Of a stretch of DNA of 57,982 nt, positions 43,324 through 52,422 are shown piece by piece (within the stretch, counting starts at the first letter, position 1; the number at the start of each line of letters is the position of its first letter). Location of the stretch: assembly GCA_937916125.1 (NCBI GenBank), contig CALGGE010000049.1:1-57982 (forward strand), written 5' to 3'. The notes under the pieces are model-generated. The model did no database searches and was not told the DNA's origin. It saw only the letters and a list, made by a program, of their open reading frames with translations. The position numbers and the translations under genes were made by a program. This DNA is from an uncultured Elusimicrobia bacterium. Its GTDB lineage: Bacteria; Elusimicrobiota; Endomicrobiia; Endomicrobiales; Endomicrobiaceae.

Positions 43324-44127
43324 TTATTTTTCATTTTCTTTTTTTATTTTTGCCATTGCTTTTCTTATTTTATATCCCCGAACCAAAAGAACCACAAAGC
43401 CCGATAGGATATATAGCAAAAATATTATAAATATCGTATTCTGCGGATATGTGCATATTAAGGCTACAAAAACTACCGCAAGAAAAAACACTTGTATTGA
43501 TTTCGGTCTTGTCCATTTAATATGTTTGAACGCTCCGTAAGGAACCGTCGATACCATTAAAAATGCAAGCAACAACATTATAACGGGCATTGCATTAAAG
43601 AAAAACGGCATCTTTTTCATAAGTAAAGGAATAGTTTTAAAATTCAATACCGTTCCGTCAACAATTTCATAACTTAGCACAAAAGATGCTATAAGCCCCG
43701 CGGATGCCGGCGTCGGAAGACCGGAAAAAGTATCGCTGTGAGATTTGTTTTTATCTGCCGGTTCCATAGCTTTAACATTAAATTTTGCAAGCCTTGTAGC
43801 ACTTGCAATAACAAAAATTACGGCTATCGCAATACCGACATTCCCCATTGAATTTAAAACAAGCTGATACATTAAAACTGCAGGTGCGACGCCGAAAGAA
43901 ACCAAATCGCACAAAGAGTCAAACTCCATACCGAATTTGCTCATCGTCTTGGTAAGACGGGCAACTCTTCCGTCACTCATATCAAACAGTATCGCCAATA
44001 TTATAAACCATGCGGCGGCATTAAGTTTATCTCCTATTGACAAAAGCACGGAAATAAAGCCCGCTGCCAAATTTCCTGCCGTAAACATACTCGGTAAAAC
44101 ATACAATCCTTTTTTTAAAGAAGACAT
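43324..44127 (-). CDS. pssA: CDP-diacylglycerol-serine O-phosphatidyltransferase
   Basis: 267 residues from the ATG at 44127 (MSSLKKGLYVLPSMF), which has GGAG seven bases upstream; longer starts run into translated repeat. This membrane enzyme makes phosphatidylserine from CDP-DAG. The CDP-alcohol transferase motif is intact: DMSDGRVARLTKTMSKFG followed by EFDSLCD. It forms a phospholipid pair with psd just upstream. Confidence 0.93.
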   Translation of the reverse strand: MSSLKKGLYVLPSMFTAGNLAAGFISVLLSIGDKLNAAAWFIILAILFDMSDGRVARLTKTMSKFGMEFDSLCDLVSFGVAPAVLMYQLVLNSMGNVGIAIAVIFVIASATRLAKFNVKAMEPADKNKSHSDTFSGLPTPASAGLIASFVLSYEIVDGTVLNFKTIPLLMKKMPFFFNAMPVIMLLLAFLMVSTVPYGAFKHIKWTRPKSIQVFFLAVVFVALICTYPQNTIFIIFLLYILSGFVVLLVRGYKIRKAMAKIKKENEK

Positions 44128-44147
44128 TTTAAACTCCATACAAAAAA

Positions 44148-44180
44148 ATGTACAGTGTACAATGTATAATGTACAATGTC
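44148..44180. repeat. Short heptamer repeat between psd and pssA
   Basis: Four to five TGTAYAA-type units without the longer spacers, directly upstream of pssA. Confidence 0.85.
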
Positions 44181-44194
44181 GGAAAAACCGCAAA

Positions 44195-44800
44195 TTATTT
44201 TATTGTAGCAAATATCGTAAGACCTGAGGTAACTTTGTCGCCGGGTTTAACCCTTATTTTATAACCTGCCGGCATAATCAAATCAACCTGCGAGCTGAAT
44301 TTTATTACACCTATTTTATCTCCCTGTTCAATAACATCGCCGGGCTTAACCCAAGCAACGCATCTTCTTGCAAGAACACCGGCAATTTGTTTAACAATAT
44401 ATGTTCCGGTTTCATTTTCTATGGTTATTAAATTCTGTTCGTTTTCAACATGAGCCTCGGGCAAATGAGCTTTTAAAAATTTCCCCGGCTTATGTTCTAC
44501 GGATTTTACCGTGCCCGATACGGGACTTCTCTGCAAATGAACATTTGCCACCGACATAAAAACTCTTATTTCGCTGCTGCCGTTTTCGTTTTCGGTTACA
44601 TCCAAAACCGTTCCGTTGCACGGAGATAAAATAAAATTATCGTCTCTGTTTACCGTTAAGTGCGGATCTCGGAAAAACATTAAACATAAAAGAGAACACA
44701 AATAAAAAATCGCCGATAAAGGTGCAAATATAAACGAACATGCAACACCCAATATAAGAAAACCCAAAATAAAAGGATACCCCTCTTTAACTATAGACAT
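44195..44800 (-). CDS. psd: Phosphatidylserine decarboxylase
   Basis: 201 residues from the ATG at 44800 (GGAGGG upstream; a TTG six codons earlier is possible). It makes phosphatidylethanolamine. NGTVLDV, RVFMSVANVHLQRSPVSG and AHVENEQNLI fit the short type-II family. The self-cleavage site normally reads FGS; here it is KFSSQVD, keeping the pyruvoyl-forming Ser (about residue 171) but with Ser in place of the preceding Gly. It is probably still active. Confidence 0.9.
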   Translation of the reverse strand: MSIVKEGYPFILGFLILGVACSFIFAPLSAIFYLCSLLCLMFFRDPHLTVNRDDNFILSPCNGTVLDVTENENGSSEIRVFMSVANVHLQRSPVSGTVKSVEHKPGKFLKAHLPEAHVENEQNLITIENETGTYIVKQIAGVLARRCVAWVKPGDVIEQGDKIGVIKFSSQVDLIMPAGYKIRVKPGDKVTSGLTIFATIK

Positions 44801-44831
44801 TAAACCCTCCGATAACAATAATTAGCCTGCT

Positions 44832-44860
44832 ATTTTACAAAATCGGGCAAAAATATTCAA
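44832..44860 (-). promoter_or_regulatory. Promoter of the psd-pssA-leuA-leuC operon
   Basis: Minus strand: TTGAAT (44855-44860), 17 bases, TAAAAT (44832-44837). Confidence 0.65.
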
Positions 44861-44889
44861 GAATATTACGGAATACTTAAGAATTTAAA

Positions 44890-45678
44890 TTATTTTATTT
44901 CCGATTTCTTAAATGCTTTGATATTGTTTTCGCCCAACGTAACATTAATAACTTCTTTTATGCAATCTATGGAAGTAACCGTTCCTTCTCCATCGGGCGT
45001 GGAAACACGTGTACCGACTTTGGGAGCATCTTTTTTAAAATTCAAATATGTTTCATATTCGTAAGCCAAACAACACATCAATCTTCCGCAACAGCCGGAT
45101 AATTTGGATGTATTTAAAGATAAATCCTGATATTTCGCCATATCAATTGTTACGGAACTGAAATCTTTTAAAAATTGCTGACAGCATAAACATTTGCCGC
45201 AAGTTCCCACACCGCCGACAATCTTAGATTCGTCTCTCACTCCTATCTGTACCATCTGAATTCTTTTTTTCAAAGAGTGTGCCAAGTCTTTAATAAGCTC
45301 TCTGAAATCCACACGCGTATCGGAAGTATAATAAATAAAAAGTTTTGTTCTGTCAAAAGTATATTGAACGCATGTAAGCTTCATATCAAGTTTATGTTCC
45401 TGAATTTTTTTCGAAACAATTACCCTTGCCTGAGCCGTTTTAACTTCATTATTTTGAAGCCTTATCAAATCGTTCTCGGTGGCTTTTCTTAAAATTTTGC
45501 CTATATACTCGTCCTTAGGAAACTCAATATGTTTTTCTTTCTCACAAACCGTACCGAACTCCGTTCCGTGTTCCGTTTCCAAAATAACCTTATCGTTTAA
45601 GGCATAGTCATATTGTCCCGTCTGAGCATATACTTTATCTTTAATTCTTCTTACCAAAACTCCCACTACCATCGGCAT
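44890..45678 (-). CDS. ricT: PSP1-domain protein (RicT/YaaT family)
   Basis: 262 residues. The PSP1 domain includes CVQYTFDRTKLFIYYTSD and the cysteine clusters VGTCGKCLCCQQFL and LSGCCGRLMCCLAYE that bind an Fe-S cluster in the RicA-F-T complex. That complex affects mRNA processing and other regulation in Bacillus; the partners are not in this window. The order tmk-holB-ricT is conserved in many bacteria. It starts after AAAGGAG. Confidence 0.9.
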   Translation of the reverse strand: MPMVVGVLVRRIKDKVYAQTGQYDYALNDKVILETEHGTEFGTVCEKEKHIEFPKDEYIGKILRKATENDLIRLQNNEVKTAQARVIVSKKIQEHKLDMKLTCVQYTFDRTKLFIYYTSDTRVDFRELIKDLAHSLKKRIQMVQIGVRDESKIVGGVGTCGKCLCCQQFLKDFSSVTIDMAKYQDLSLNTSKLSGCCGRLMCCLAYEYETYLNFKKDAPKVGTRVSTPDGEGTVTSIDCIKEVINVTLGENNIKAFKKSEIK

Positions 45679-45718
45679 ATATTTTCTCCTTTTAATTCTT
45701 CCGCCGAAAAAAATCTTT

Positions 45719-46675
45719 TTACGATTTTATTCTCGAATTTATATAAATAAACAAATTGTCCGTTACGTTGGACGGATTTGCATTAAGTTCAAGATACTTT
45801 TTACTTTTAGATATGGCTTCAATCATATCCGCATACCTGCCGGGATTTTTCCTGAAAGATATCATCGCATTTTCCGTAATTACATTTATCGCTTCAAGAG
45901 CCGTTTCTCTGTCTTTTGCAGCCTGTTTGCTCTTTGCAAGAATATCCGCAACTGCCATTTTTTTACCCGTTAAATCTGCCCAAAAAGAAGAAAATTCATT
46001 TTGCGTATTAAAAATCAATTTTTCCGCTTTTTCGATAGAGCCTTCGGACATTGACGCGATTTGAACGGCTTTTTCCGGCGAAAGAGAATTATTTTCCTGC
46101 AGATATTTTGATATATCTTCAACGGACAACGGTCTGAAAAATACGGTCTGTACTCTGGACAAAATAGTTACAGGAACGGTTTCCTTATGTTTGGCTATCA
46201 ATATTATTATGGTATTCTCCGGCGGTTCTTCCAAAGTTTTTAACAGACAGTTAAACGCTTCTCCCGTCATTTTTTCGGCAGGTTCTATGATAAATATTTT
46301 CCACTTGCCTTCGGTCGCTTTCAAATAAACTTTATCCTGCATATACCTTATAACTTTTATACCGAGCCTTGTTTTCCCTTTTTCCGCTTCCTTTTCCGCA
46401 AGTTCATCCTGCTTTTCAAAATTTATTATATGTAAGTCGGAATAACTTCCTTTATCAATATGTTCACATGCAAGGCAGTGTCCGCAAGAACCGCTGTCTG
46501 TTTTAGTATAGTCGTTTATCTGACAGTTAAGAACTTTTGCAAATTCCATCGCCGTCAGCATCTTTCCCGTTCCTTCCTCGCCCATAAAAATATAAGCGTG
46601 AGGAATTTTATTACTTTTTATCTGTCTTGAAAGGATATCCTTTGCCTTTTCCTGTGCGATTATTTTTTCAAACAT
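45719..46675 (-). CDS. holB: DNA polymerase III delta' subunit
   Basis: 318 residues, AAA+ clamp-loader component. A P-loop-like GEEGTGKMLTA (~33-43), the zinc-module CGHCLACEHI, EKMTGEAFNCLLKTLEEPP and TILSRVQTVFFRPLS are present. It loads the sliding clamp as part of the holoenzyme. Between tmk and ricT. Confidence 0.92.
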   Translation of the reverse strand: MFEKIIAQEKAKDILSRQIKSNKIPHAYIFMGEEGTGKMLTAMEFAKVLNCQINDYTKTDSGSCGHCLACEHIDKGSYSDLHIINFEKQDELAEKEAEKGKTRLGIKVIRYMQDKVYLKATEGKWKIFIIEPAEKMTGEAFNCLLKTLEEPPENTIIILIAKHKETVPVTILSRVQTVFFRPLSVEDISKYLQENNSLSPEKAVQIASMSEGSIEKAEKLIFNTQNEFSSFWADLTGKKMAVADILAKSKQAAKDRETALEAINVITENAMISFRKNPGRYADMIEAISKSKKYLELNANPSNVTDNLFIYINSRIKS

Positions 46676-46724
46676 ATTAATTAATTTTATCCTTACAAAA
46701 TATCTCTGTCGAATATTTCAACCT

Positions 46725-47390
46725 TTATGACTTTTTAATAAAACCTTTTCTAAGCAAAAATTTATTCATTACTTCAATTATATTTCTTTGTGTTTCTTCT
46801 ATGCCGTTTTTTGTTTCAATTTTTTTTATCCTTGCAGGATACTTTTTTGCAAGTTTTAAAAAACCTTCTCTTACTTTATTATGAAAATTTATACTTTCTT
46901 TTTCTATTCTGTCTCCGCCGGTAAGCTTTCCTTTATACACGGACTTTGCTCTTTTTATTCCCTCTTCAGGCTTAACATCCAAATAAAAAGTTATATCGGG
47001 TTTTATTCCGCAGGATGCTATATCGTTAAGTTTGTTAATTATATTTTTATCCAATTTTCTGGCGTATCCCTGATAAGCAAGAGTGGAATCCGTAAATCTG
47101 TCACAAATAACGACACAACCGTTTTTTAAATTGGGCTTAATGATTTCTTCCAAATGCTGAGCCCGCGATGCTTCATAAAGCATAAGTTCGCACAACGGTA
47201 CAACTTTAAAAGAAGGATTTAACAAAATGGTTCTCACCTGCTCGGCTACGGTACTGCCGCCGGGTTCTCTGGTTAAAATAACTTTGAACCCTTTATCTTC
47301 CAAATATTTTTTCAGAAGTTTGGACTGGGTTGTTTTGCCGCAACCTTCCCCGCCTTCAATAGTAATAAAAATATATTTCTTATTTTTCAT
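46725..47390 (-). CDS. tmk: Thymidylate kinase
   Basis: 221 residues. P-loop GGEGCGKT at 13-20, TREPGGSTVAEQVR, and the DRF motif in VICDRFTDSTLAYQG. It converts dTMP to dTDP. Its promoter is so close that the mRNA should begin only two to four bases before the ATG; the AAGG just before the ATG is too near to work as a ribosome site. Confidence 0.96.
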   Translation of the reverse strand: MKNKKYIFITIEGGEGCGKTTQSKLLKKYLEDKGFKVILTREPGGSTVAEQVRTILLNPSFKVVPLCELMLYEASRAQHLEEIIKPNLKNGCVVICDRFTDSTLAYQGYARKLDKNIINKLNDIASCGIKPDITFYLDVKPEEGIKRAKSVYKGKLTGGDRIEKESINFHNKVREGFLKLAKKYPARIKKIETKNGIEETQRNIIEVMNKFLLRKGFIKKS

Positions 47391-47399
47391 AACCTTATT

Positions 47400-47428
47400 A
47401 TTGTATCAAAAAAGCCCTTAAGTGTCAA
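47400..47428 (-). promoter_or_regulatory. tmk promoter (leaderless)
   Basis: Minus strand: TTGACA (47423-47428), 17 bases, TACAAT (47400-47405). The tmk ATG begins ten bases from the end of the -10. Confidence 0.75.
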
Positions 47429-47617
47429 AAATTTACATCAACTTAACGGTATATCAGACATACACATTATTGAACTGAAACTTATATTTTACATTAAAAT
47501 ACATTCAAAAACAAGTTTTTGAATACTTACGGACAACATCAACAAATAACGGCTACAAAAAATTGTTGACAAAAAATTTTGATAAAAGGAGATAATACAT
47601 TTTATTAAAAATTTTTA

Positions 47618-47646
47618 TTGACACAAAAAGTGATATTTTATAAAAT
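47618..47646 (+). promoter_or_regulatory. Promoter of the polyamine cluster
   Basis: TTGACA (47618-47623), 17 bases, TAAAAT (47641-47646), leaving a leader of about 53 bases to nspC. Confidence 0.75.
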
Positions 47647-47705
47647 TATTCAGTTAAAAAATTTTAAAGCATTTTTGATATAAATTATGACCGCAAAAAA
47701 CAGAA

Positions 47706-48809
47706 ATGAAAATTAATACGCCCTACTATCTGATAGAAGAAAAAGCTCTTCTGGAAAATATGAAAAAAATTTCGTATTTACAAAAAACATCAGGTGCGAA
47801 ATTCGTTTTGGCACTGAAATGTTTTTCCACATGGTGCGTATTTGATTTAATGTCAAAATATATGGACGGCACAACAAGCAGTTCCTTATATGAGGCAAAA
47901 TTAGGTTATAAAAAATTCGGCAAAGAAGTGCATGCTTACAGCGTAGCTTATCCGAAAGAAGAAATAAGCGAATTAAAAAATTTCGCCGATAAAATAATTT
48001 TCAATTCCGTATCGCAATTAAACAGATTTTATCCGTTGGTAAAAAATAAAAATCTCGGTTTAAGAATTAATCCCACAATAAGTTACAGTCATTTTGATTT
48101 GGCTGATCCCGCAAGAAGATATTCAAGACTTGGCGTTATAAACAAAAAAGAAATTTTGAAAAATCTCGACAAGATTAACGGTGCAATGTTCCATTTCAAT
48201 TGTGAAAACGAAGATGTTGACAATTTGGAAAAATCACTTGAATATATAGGCAAAAATTATAAAAAGCTCCTCGACAAAATAGAGTGGATAAGTTTCGGCG
48301 GCGGGATATATTTTACAAAAAAAGGATATAATTTAAAAAAACTTGCTAAAATATTAAAAGATTTTTCACAAAAACACAATGTGCAAATTTATATAGAACC
48401 CGGAGAAAGTGCCATAACACAAAGTGCAAAACTCGTTACGACCGTTTTGGATATTGTTAAAAACGAAAAATATACCGCGATTGTGGATTCTTCAACGGAA
48501 GCACATATGCTTGACCTGCTTACTTATCACACTCCTGCAAAAATGACAAAACAAAAAAATGCAAAATACGAATACATTGTAGCCGGAAGAACCTGTTTGG
48601 CAGGAGATGTATTCGGTACTTATAAATTCGGTAAAAAATTAAAACCGGGAGACAAAATAGAATTTGATGATGCCGCAGGCTACAGCATGGTAAAGATGAA
48701 CTGGTTTAACGGAATTCCCATGCCGTCAATAGTTGTAAAAAGACTTAACGGAAAAACAGAAATTGTAAAAAGTTTTACATATAAAGATTTTGTAAGTAAT
48801 TTATCTTGA
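47706..48809 (+). CDS. nspC: Carboxynorspermidine/carboxyspermidine decarboxylase
   Basis: 367 residues, PLP enzyme of the alanine racemase fold. The PLP lysine is Lys38 in FVLALKCFS; LGLRINP, ISFGGGIYF, IYIEPGESAITQ and YIVAGRTCLAGDV follow the family. It removes CO2 from carboxynorspermidine or carboxyspermidine to give the triamine. It is followed by the dehydrogenase that makes its substrate. The ATG has no obvious ribosome site. Confidence 0.94.
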   Translation: MKINTPYYLIEEKALLENMKKISYLQKTSGAKFVLALKCFSTWCVFDLMSKYMDGTTSSSLYEAKLGYKKFGKEVHAYSVAYPKEEISELKNFADKIIFNSVSQLNRFYPLVKNKNLGLRINPTISYSHFDLADPARRYSRLGVINKKEILKNLDKINGAMFHFNCENEDVDNLEKSLEYIGKNYKKLLDKIEWISFGGGIYFTKKGYNLKKLAKILKDFSQKHNVQIYIEPGESAITQSAKLVTTVLDIVKNEKYTAIVDSSTEAHMLDLLTYHTPAKMTKQKNAKYEYIVAGRTCLAGDVFGTYKFGKKLKPGDKIEFDDAAGYSMVKMNWFNGIPMPSIVVKRLNGKTEIVKSFTYKDFVSNLS

Positions 48810-48825
48810 GGAGGATCTGCTTGAA

Positions 48826-50061
48826 ATGAAAAGAAACGTATTAGTTATCGGTGCAGGAGCCGTAGCACATGTAGTATGCCATAAACTGGCACAGAACAAT
48901 GATTGTTTCGGCAAAATTTATATAGGTTCCAGAACTTTAAAAAGTTGTGATATGATTTTGGAAAGTATAAAAAGAAAAAAGAATTATAAAAATCCCGATA
49001 ATGAGATAACTTCCAAGCAGATAGATGTTTTTAATTTAGACGCATTAGTAAGTCTGATAAAAGAATTAAACGTTTCAATTGTAATAAATGTTGCAAGTGC
49101 TTTCTGTAATATGGCAATTTTGGAAGCCTGTATTCAAACAGGTTCGGCATATATCGATACTGCCATCCACGAAGATCCCAACAAAGTATGCGAAAATCCC
49201 CCCTGGTATGCAAATTACGAATGGAAAAGAAAAGACAGATGTGCCGAAAATAAAATTACGGCAATCTTGGGCTGCGGGTTTGACCCGGGCGTAGTAAATG
49301 CTTACTGTGCATTGGCGGTAAAACATCATTTTGATAAAATTGCAACCATTGATATTATGGACGTAAATGCGGGAAGTCACGGGAAATATTTTGCCACAAA
49401 TTTTGATCCGGAAATAAATTTCAGAGAGTTTCATAAAGTATGGACTTGGATAGACAATCAGTGGGTAGAAAAGCCCGTCCACGCCGACAAACTTGTTTAT
49501 GATTTCCCTGTCGTAGGAGAACAACCCGTTTATTTAACCGGACACGACGAGCTTCATTCTTTGTCAAAGAATATAAAAGCAAAGTCCATCAGATTTTGGA
49601 TGGGCTTCAGCGACCATTATATTAACGTATTTACCGTGCTGAAAAACATCGGTTTGTTGTCGGAAAAACCGGTTAAAACCGCAGAAGGATTGGAAGTAGT
49701 TCCTTTGAAAGTAGTTAAAGCCTGCCTGCCTAACCCGAAAACACTTGCACCGAACTACACGGGCAAAACCTGCATCGGTTGTTTGGTAAAAGGTAAGAAA
49801 GACGGCAAAAACAAAGAAATTTTCATTTATAATATTTGCGACCATAAGGATTGTTATAACGAGGTGGAAGCACAGGCTATCAGCTACACGGCGGGAGTTC
49901 CGCCCGTAGTTGCGGCAATGCTTATTGCCGACGGAAAATGGGACACAAAAACGATGGTAAACGTAGAAGAATTGAACCCTGATCCGTTTATAGAACTGCT
50001 CGGCAAAAACGGACTTTCAACGGCAGTACTTGAAAATACACCTTCAAAAAAGTTTATTTAA
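48826..50061 (+). CDS. Carboxynorspermidine synthase (saccharopine dehydrogenase-like)
   Basis: 411 residues. Rossmann motif VLVIGAGAVAHVVCHKLA at the start, then NVASAFCNMAILEACIQTG, YIDTAIHEDP and ILGCGFDPGVVNAY. It reductively joins a diamine (putrescine or diaminopropane) with aspartate semialdehyde using NADPH. It starts 17 bases after nspC with a GGAGGA site. The diamine used cannot be told from sequence; the speA downstream favours putrescine and hence spermidine. Confidence 0.93.
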   Translation: MKRNVLVIGAGAVAHVVCHKLAQNNDCFGKIYIGSRTLKSCDMILESIKRKKNYKNPDNEITSKQIDVFNLDALVSLIKELNVSIVINVASAFCNMAILEACIQTGSAYIDTAIHEDPNKVCENPPWYANYEWKRKDRCAENKITAILGCGFDPGVVNAYCALAVKHHFDKIATIDIMDVNAGSHGKYFATNFDPEINFREFHKVWTWIDNQWVEKPVHADKLVYDFPVVGEQPVYLTGHDELHSLSKNIKAKSIRFWMGFSDHYINVFTVLKNIGLLSEKPVKTAEGLEVVPLKVVKACLPNPKTLAPNYTGKTCIGCLVKGKKDGKNKEIFIYNICDHKDCYNEVEAQAISYTAGVPPVVAAMLIADGKWDTKTMVNVEELNPDPFIELLGKNGLSTAVLENTPSKKFI

Positions 50062-50142
50062 TTTTAAAAATTTGCTAAAATATCGGTACTACTTTTAATT
50101 GTATAATCAAACGCTTTAAGAGTTTAGTAATTTAAGGAAAAC

Positions 50143-51600
50143 ATGGATAAACAGTTAAAGACACCAATTTTTGACACACTTTTGGCACACGCAAAAAGAA
50201 ATGTTACGTCATTTCATACGCCCGGACATAAAAACGGGAAAGGAATTGATCCCGTTTTTAAAAAAGCTACCGGAGACGAGATTTATAAATTTGACGTGAC
50301 GGTTTTTGATGAAGTTGATTCTCTGCACGATCCCGTAGGTCCGATAAAAAAAGCTCAGGAACTGATGGCTGAAGTTTACGGCGTAAAACATTCTTTGTTT
50401 TTGGTAAACGGAACTTCCGTCGGAAACATTGCAATGTTTTTATCGGCGTGCGACCCCGGAGATTCCATAATAGTATCAAGAAGTTCTCACAAGTCAATAA
50501 TGGGCGGAATTATTCTGTCCGGAGTTTGGCCGATATGGTTACAACCGACGATAGATCAAAACTTGGATATAATATTCAACTCAACTTACGATGAGATAAA
50601 ACAGGCATTGGAAATGTATCCCGAAGCCAGAGCGGTATTTCTTACAAGTCCTACATACAACGGAGTTGCTACCGAAGTAAAGAAAATTGCAGACTTGTGC
50701 CACAGAAAAGGAAAAATTCTTCTGGTTGACGAAGCTCACGGACCTCATTTAAAATTCAACGACAAACTTCCTATGTCTGCGGCAGATGCCGGTGCGGATT
50801 TATGCGTTCAATCAACTCATAAAATTCTTGCCGCACTTTCGCAAGGTTCGGTACTTCACTACAATTCCAAACTTATAGATATAAACAGAGTTAAAAAAAT
50901 TGTTTCAATGCTTCAAACCACAAGTCCTCAGTATTTGACGCTTGCCAGTATCGATATGGCAAGAAAACAGGCTTTTCTGCACGGAAAAGAGATGTTTGAT
51001 AAAGTGATAGAAGCTGCCGAATGGGCAAGAAAAGAAATTAATGAAAAAATACCTAATATGAGATGTTTGACAAAAAACGATATTAAAGACAGAAATTTTG
51101 ATTTGGATTTAACCAAACTTACAATCAATGTTACAAAGACGGGGTTGTCAGGATATGAAGTAGATGAAATCCTTGCGAAAAAATATAATATTCAGGTTGA
51201 CTGTTCAGATACTTTTAATTTAATAGCTATCATGGGGATAGGTTCCGATACGGATGATGTAAAAAAACTTGTTTCCGCATTGAAAGAAATAAGCAAAAAT
51301 TACAAAGGTACTCAGAAGAACTGGATATTAAAAATTCCTTCACTTGCAACGGAAATGGTTATGACACCGAGAGAAGTTTTCTTGTCTCATGACATAAAAA
51401 AAATTCCTCTTGCAAAATCCGTAGGGCATGTATCGGCACAGGTATTGACGCCGTATCCTCCGGGAATTCCGGTAGTTATTCCGGGAGAGAGAATATCAAA
51501 AGAAATTTGCGATTACTTAGTGGAAATGGCATCAAAAGGAATAAGAATCAGCGGGCAGGAAGGCGATGTGCTTAAGATGGTAAAAGTGTTCGCCAACTGA
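50143..51600 (+). CDS. speA: Arginine/lysine/ornithine decarboxylase (SpeA-like)
   Basis: 485 residues, the Bacillus SpeA-length AAT-fold family. TSFHTPGHKNGKG near the N-terminus, HSLFLVNGTSVGN, VDEAHGPHLKF and the PLP lysine in QSTHKILAALSQGS are clear. It would supply agmatine (then putrescine) for the preceding two enzymes; lysine or ornithine cannot be excluded as substrate. An extended -10 (TGC-TAAAAT, 50073-50081) lies upstream. Confidence 0.9.
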   Translation: MDKQLKTPIFDTLLAHAKRNVTSFHTPGHKNGKGIDPVFKKATGDEIYKFDVTVFDEVDSLHDPVGPIKKAQELMAEVYGVKHSLFLVNGTSVGNIAMFLSACDPGDSIIVSRSSHKSIMGGIILSGVWPIWLQPTIDQNLDIIFNSTYDEIKQALEMYPEARAVFLTSPTYNGVATEVKKIADLCHRKGKILLVDEAHGPHLKFNDKLPMSAADAGADLCVQSTHKILAALSQGSVLHYNSKLIDINRVKKIVSMLQTTSPQYLTLASIDMARKQAFLHGKEMFDKVIEAAEWARKEINEKIPNMRCLTKNDIKDRNFDLDLTKLTINVTKTGLSGYEVDEILAKKYNIQVDCSDTFNLIAIMGIGSDTDDVKKLVSALKEISKNYKGTQKNWILKIPSLATEMVMTPREVFLSHDIKKIPLAKSVGHVSAQVLTPYPPGIPVVIPGERISKEICDYLVEMASKGIRISGQEGDVLKMVKVFAN

Positions 51601-51662
51601 AAACGCAGAACGGATACGAAGTAAATTTTAATTATAAATTTTCTTAAATTGGAGAGAGTAAA

Positions 51663-52010
51663 ATGAACAAAAAGTTATTGACAGGCTTAAAAAAAGCTTT
51701 AACTCAAAAAAAGGCGTCCATAACCAACAAGATTAACTCTAACAAATTACACGAACATGAGCTTGAAAAAGGCGGAGATGAAATAGATAATGCAACACAA
51801 AGTACCGAGAGAGAACTTCAATTTGAACTAAGCGGTATCGATACAAGAATGATACAGGACATTGATAATGCTTTGGCGAAAATAGAAAAAGGTAATTTCG
51901 GTTTGTGTGAATCTTGCGGGAAGCCTATTCCTCAGGCAAGATTGGAAGCAATTCCTTGGGGAAGATACTGCGTTCAGTGTCAGGAAGAAGCAGAAAGAAA
52001 CTCTAAGTAG
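51663..52010 (+). CDS. DksA/TraR-type zinc-finger regulator
   Basis: 115 residues: an N-terminal coiled-coil helix pair with GGDEIDNATQSTERE, and a C-terminal C4 zinc finger CESCGKPIPQARLEAIP with CVQCQ. DksA-like proteins enter the RNA polymerase secondary channel and adjust stringent control. It starts after GGAGAGAG. It lies between speA and panD. Confidence 0.9.
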   Translation: MNKKLLTGLKKALTQKKASITNKINSNKLHEHELEKGGDEIDNATQSTERELQFELSGIDTRMIQDIDNALAKIEKGNFGLCESCGKPIPQARLEAIPWGRYCVQCQEEAERNSK

Positions 52011-52021
52011 TAAACAACGAT

Positions 52022-52042
52022 AAAAATTGCGAAGCAATTTTT
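52022..52042 (+). promoter_or_regulatory. Perfect 9-bp hairpin before panD
   Basis: AAAAATTGC, three bases, GCAATTTTT, directly upstream of the panD ribosome site; near copy of the argJ leader hairpin. Confidence 0.6.
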
Positions 52043-52058
52043 GAGGGATGGAAATAAA

Positions 52059-52400
52059 ATGAGGTTTGTTTTAAGTTCAAAAATTTTTCGTGCAACGGTA
52101 ACGGAAGCCAACTTGGAATATCAGGGAAGCATAACAATAGATTCCGACCTGATTGATAAAGCGGGGTTATGGATAGGCGAGAAAGTACTTGTCGTCAGCA
52201 ACACTTCCGGTGCAAGATTGGAAACTTATGTTATTCCGGGGAAAGCAGGCTCGGGAACAATATGTATGAACGGAGCTGCGGCACACTTAATCAAAAAAGG
52301 TGAAACAGTGATAATTATGGGCTTTGAATTATCGGACAAACCGATAAATGCAAAGTTTGTGTTTGTTGACGAGAACAACAAGTGTATTAAACAATTGTAA
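52059..52400 (+). CDS. panD: Aspartate 1-decarboxylase
   Basis: 113 residues from the ATG at 52059; the longer frame starting at TTG 52041 adds six unlikely residues. It makes beta-alanine for pantothenate and CoA. The self-cleavage site Gly23-Ser24 in LEYQGSITIDSDL yields the pyruvoyl cofactor; TYVIPGKAGSGTICMNGAAA is conserved. Confidence 0.95.
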   Translation: MRFVLSSKIFRATVTEANLEYQGSITIDSDLIDKAGLWIGEKVLVVSNTSGARLETYVIPGKAGSGTICMNGAAAHLIKKGETVIIMGFELSDKPINAKFVFVDENNKCIKQL

Positions 52401-52422
52401 AATAAATAAAAGAGGTTCTTAT

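Larger units (their letters stand above)
47391..47705. promoter_or_regulatory. 315-base divergent regulatory region between tmk and nspC
   Basis: AT-rich gap holding the tmk promoter (47400-47428, minus), the nspC promoter (47618-47646, plus) and a further TTGACA at 47566-47571 whose best -10 (GATAAT) is 19 bases away. An orphan AAAAGGAG at 47583-47590 has no ATG after it. No gene or strong terminator is seen. Confidence 0.6.

Noticed and set aside
47583..47590. Strong AAAAGGAG in the tmk-nspC gap
   Set aside because: No ATG, GTG or TTG lies at a usable distance, so no small gene can be supported.
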